Source of the DNA: Nitriliruptoraceae bacterium
GTDB taxonomy: Bacteria > Actinomycetota > Nitriliruptoria > Nitriliruptorales > Nitriliruptoraceae
NCBI GenBank assembly: GCA_007120565.1
Contig: SKNK01000179.1
Coordinates: 1-7,068 of the forward strand
Direction of reading: 5' to 3'
DNA: 7,068 nt
Below the pieces are notes generated by a model, which worked only from the letters and a program-made list of their open reading frames with translations, was not told the origin of the DNA and did not search any database. Numbering within the stretch: the stretch's first letter is position 1; the number at the start of each line of letters is the position of its first letter. This document shows positions 5,010 through 7,068 of the stretch, one piece after another. Made by a program: the position numbers and the translations under genes.

Positions 5010-6023
5010 ATGGACCTGAGCATCGGCATCAGCGAGGACCTGCCCGTGGCCGTGCAGCAGATGCTGGCGGGCCATGTCGAAGCGGCGGGCTTCCGATCGT
5101 TGTGGACCAACGAGGCCAGCGGTCGTGATGCCTTGCTGCTGTGCCAAGCCTGGGCGGCAGCCACCACCGACCTCGAGCTCGGGGTCGGGGTCGTGCCCCT
5201 GTGGACACGCAGCCCTGCGCAGCTGGCGATGGCTTCGGCGACGCTCCAAGAGGCATCGGGGGGCCGCTTCCTGCTCGGTATCGGTGTGAGCCACCCGGCG
5301 ACGATGGGGCCCTGGCACGGCGCCGACGTGGTCAAGCCCCTCACCGCAGCACGTGAACTGCTCGCCATCCTCGATGGCCTCGAGGCAGGGGAGACCAGCG
5401 ACGTCGACGGTCAGGTACTGCGCTCGGAACGCTTCCGGCTCAAGATCACCCCCACGCCGCCCCCGACCCGGCGCTACCTCGCCGCCATGGGACCGAGGAT
5501 GCTGGATCTCGGTGGCTCCAAGGCCTTCGGTGTGCTGCTGAACTGGGCGGGCCCCGGGGAGGTGGAACGCGCCGCCGGCCGTGTGCGTGCTGCGGCCGAG
5601 GTTGCCGGACGCAACCCCACGGACGTCGAGGTAGCGTCCTACGTGCGCGTCGCCGTTGGTGCGGATCGAGATGCGGCGCGGGCGGCACTGGCGGGCCAGA
5701 TCGGTGCCTACGGCGCCCTGCCGGCCTACGGCGCTCACTTCGAGCGTCAGGGGCTCGGTGCCGCCCTCGAGCGAGCCAAGGCCGCGCACAAGGCTGGAGC
5801 CGATGCGTTCGGGCTCGCTGAGGCTCTGGGCGATGAGGCACTCGATGAGCTCGGGTGGGCTGGGACACCGGAGGACGATCCGAGCGCAGCGATCGAGCGC
5901 TACCGCGCGGCGGGGTTGGACCACCTCATCGCGCGGGTCGTGGTGGTCGGTGACGATCCCGTCGAGAGCATCCGTGCGGCGGTTGGCCGCCTCGATGCGT
6001 TCACCGCCGCCGGTCAACGCTGA
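5010..6023 (+). CDS. LLM-class (luciferase-like) F420-dependent oxidoreductase
   Basis: This is a 337-residue TIM-barrel oxidoreductase of the bacterial luciferase-like family. Hallmarks include the N-terminal strand MDLSIGISED, the AGFRSLWTNEASGRDALL region, the strand LELGVGVVPLWTRSPAQLAMASATL (54–78), GGRFLLGIGVSHP (84–96) and the later PTRRYLAAMGPRMLDLGGSKAFGVLLNW, where this class binds the flavin-type cofactor. In actinobacteria most such proteins of this length use deazaflavin F420 rather than FMN; cofactor and substrate are not provable from sequence. The C-terminal part ends with HLIARVVVVGDDPVESIRAAVGRL, typical of the family. It is cytoplasmic, with no signal peptide. The start at ATG 5010 is fixed by AGGAGGAGG at 4994–5002. 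It lies 14 bp after DUF2017 and is probably co-transcribed with it. Its last 10 bases overlap the convergent murJ gene. Confidence 0.9.
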   Translation: MDLSIGISEDLPVAVQQMLAGHVEAAGFRSLWTNEASGRDALLLCQAWAAATTDLELGVGVVPLWTRSPAQLAMASATLQEASGGRFLLGIGVSHPATMGPWHGADVVKPLTAARELLAILDGLEAGETSDVDGQVLRSERFRLKITPTPPPTRRYLAAMGPRMLDLGGSKAFGVLLNWAGPGEVERAAGRVRAAAEVAGRNPTDVEVASYVRVAVGADRDAARAALAGQIGAYGALPAYGAHFERQGLGAALERAKAAHKAGADAFGLAEALGDEALDELGWAGTPEDDPSAAIERYRAAGLDHLIARVVVVGDDPVESIRAAVGRLDAFTAAGQR

Positions 6024-7068
6024 GGTAGGCCGATGCGTTGCAGCAGCTCCCCGGCTTGGGGTACCCGAGCGAACCAGGTGACCGCGAGGTAGCTCGCTCC
6101 GATCGCCAGCAGCACCAGGATCGACCCGAGCCGGGGTGGCAGGTCGCTCCAGCCGACCAGGGTGCGGGTGATCAGTCCGGCGACCGCGGCGATGCTTGCT
6201 GCGACGGCGATCGCCCGGGCCTCCGGCCCGCCTGGACGCGTGGTTCCGTAGAGGACCCGGACGCGGATGCGGAGCAGGGTGAACTCGAACCAGGCGCCGA
6301 TCGCGCCGCCGATCGCGATGCCGACGGCCCCCAACCGCAGGAGGCTGTCGCCGGCCTCACGGGCGTCCTCGCTGGCGATGGACCACCCCATGTCGCCGAC
6401 CACCTCGAGCCCGGTCGGCCCGATCGTCAACGCGTCGAGCGGCAGCATGAGGGTGATGCCGATGCTGAGCGAGACGACGACGCGCATCGCGGCGTAGATC
6501 GCCGGGTTGCGCGTATCACCGCTGCCGTACAGAGCGGACTGCAGGAGCCTCGACCAGGTGCTGGCCAGCAGCCCGAGGCCGTAGGCGGCGAGGATCGCTC
6601 CGACCTGGACGGCCGCGGCACCAGAGAACCGTCCCCACTGCAGCACGAGGCGGACGATGTGGTCACCGGCCACCACGAAGGCCACCATCGTCGGTGCGAT
6701 GAAGAAGGTGACCCGCCCGAGACCGGCGTCGAGACGTCGAACGACCTTGGCGCGATCGGAGTGATCGATCGTCGACAGCGCGGGGAGTTCGGCCGCCGCG
6801 ACGCTCATGCCGAACAGCGCGACGGGAAGCAGGAAGAGTGTCTGCGCGTAGGTCAAGGCCACAACCCCGCCCGCGGCCAACAGCGACGCCGCGACGAGGT
6901 CGACGTAGCTGCCCAGTTGCACGCTGCCTCGACCCGCCAGGACCTGGCCGAACCGACGAGCCACCGTGCTGACTCCCGGTACGGCGAAGGTCGCCGACAG
7001 CCGGAGGTAGGGCACGAGACGGCGCACCGTCGGCAGTTGGACCAGGAACTGGGCCGCCGAGCCGATGA
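6014..7068 (-). CDS. murJ: lipid II flippase MurJ/MviN, C-terminal part (5' end beyond window)
   Basis: The leftward reading frame stays open to the right edge, so the gene is cut at its 5' end; the visible 350 residues are about the last two thirds of a ~510–550 aa protein. An internal GTG at 7027 is not the start: residues before it (IGSAAQFLVQLP) continue the family sequence. MurJ is a MOP-family membrane protein that moves the peptidoglycan precursor lipid II across the cytoplasmic membrane. Eight membrane helices are visible, consistent with helices 7–14. The FLLPVALFGMSVAAAELPALS segment (codons near 6781–6840) and SALYGSGDTRNPA are MurJ signatures. A ~35-residue hydrophilic stretch (6335–6439) interrupts two helices. 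The protein ends soon after the last helix (LLQRIGLPQR), with none of the C-terminal pseudokinase domain fused to mycobacterial MviN. It converges on, and overlaps by 10 bp, the oxidoreductase gene. Confidence 0.92.
   Translation of the reverse strand, partial: IGSAAQFLVQLPTVRRLVPYLRLSATFAVPGVSTVARRFGQVLAGRGSVQLGSYVDLVAASLLAAGGVVALTYAQTLFLLPVALFGMSVAAAELPALSTIDHSDRAKVVRRLDAGLGRVTFFIAPTMVAFVVAGDHIVRLVLQWGRFSGAAAVQVGAILAAYGLGLLASTWSRLLQSALYGSGDTRNPAIYAAMRVVVSLSIGITLMLPLDALTIGPTGLEVVGDMGWSIASEDAREAGDSLLRLGAVGIAIGGAIGAWFEFTLLRIRVRVLYGTTRPGGPEARAIAVAASIAAVAGLITRTLVGWSDLPPRLGSILVLLAIGASYLAVTWFARVPQAGELLQRIGLPQR

Noticed and set aside
4914..6017. 367-codon open frame on the minus strand
   Set aside because: It is antisense to the luciferase-like gene. 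There are no motifs, and it is explained by the mirror of biased codon use.

Overview
The window is GC-rich (visibly well above 60%, with GC-ending codons dominant). It carries a clpS–DUF2017 pair, an F420-type luciferase-like oxidoreductase and an actinobacterial-type HisN phosphatase, which together point to a chromosomal segment of an actinomycete. Several weakly recognisable proteins and a divergent cold-shock protein suggest a deep-branching lineage rather than a familiar genus, but the species cannot be named from this sequence. There are no tRNA or rRNA genes, insertion sequences, CRISPR repeats or prophage genes, and no gene-free stretch longer than about 142 bases.

Layout. Ten genes run rightward (42–6023) and one runs leftward from the right edge (7068–6014). 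The first block (42–3543) is tightly packed. It holds a 155-residue protein of unknown function, an inositol-monophosphatase-family enzyme most like histidinol-phosphatase HisN (4-bp overlap with the first gene), a stand-alone RecB-type PD-(D/E)XK nuclease with a predicted Fe–S cysteine set, a START/SRPBCC-fold protein, a small coiled-coil protein and a small protein resembling the DUF2384 (MbcA/ParS-type) antitoxin domain. After a 142-bp gap that can form a GC-rich hairpin comes a second block (3686–6023): a divergent cold-shock-domain protein with a basic tail, the N-degron adaptor ClpS with a long N-terminal extension, its usual actinobacterial neighbour DUF2017, and a luciferase-like monooxygenase. 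The leftward gene at the right edge is the C-terminal two thirds of a MurJ/MviN lipid II flippase. Its 3' end overlaps the 3' end of the monooxygenase gene by 10 bp.

How the genes fit together. Spacing and overlaps suggest one or two polycistronic units, but the products belong to different processes: histidine or phosphate-ester metabolism, DNA processing, lipid or small-ligand binding, RNA binding, regulated proteolysis, redox and cell-wall export. Most of this looks like ordinary core chromosome. The parts most worth a second look are the coiled-coil/DUF2384-like pair without a visible toxin, the cold-shock protein that has lost key RNA-binding aromatics, the extended ClpS, the uncharacterised first gene coupled to HisN, and the stand-alone Fe–S nuclease. 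I do not see convincing evidence for a wholly new defence or mobile system here.
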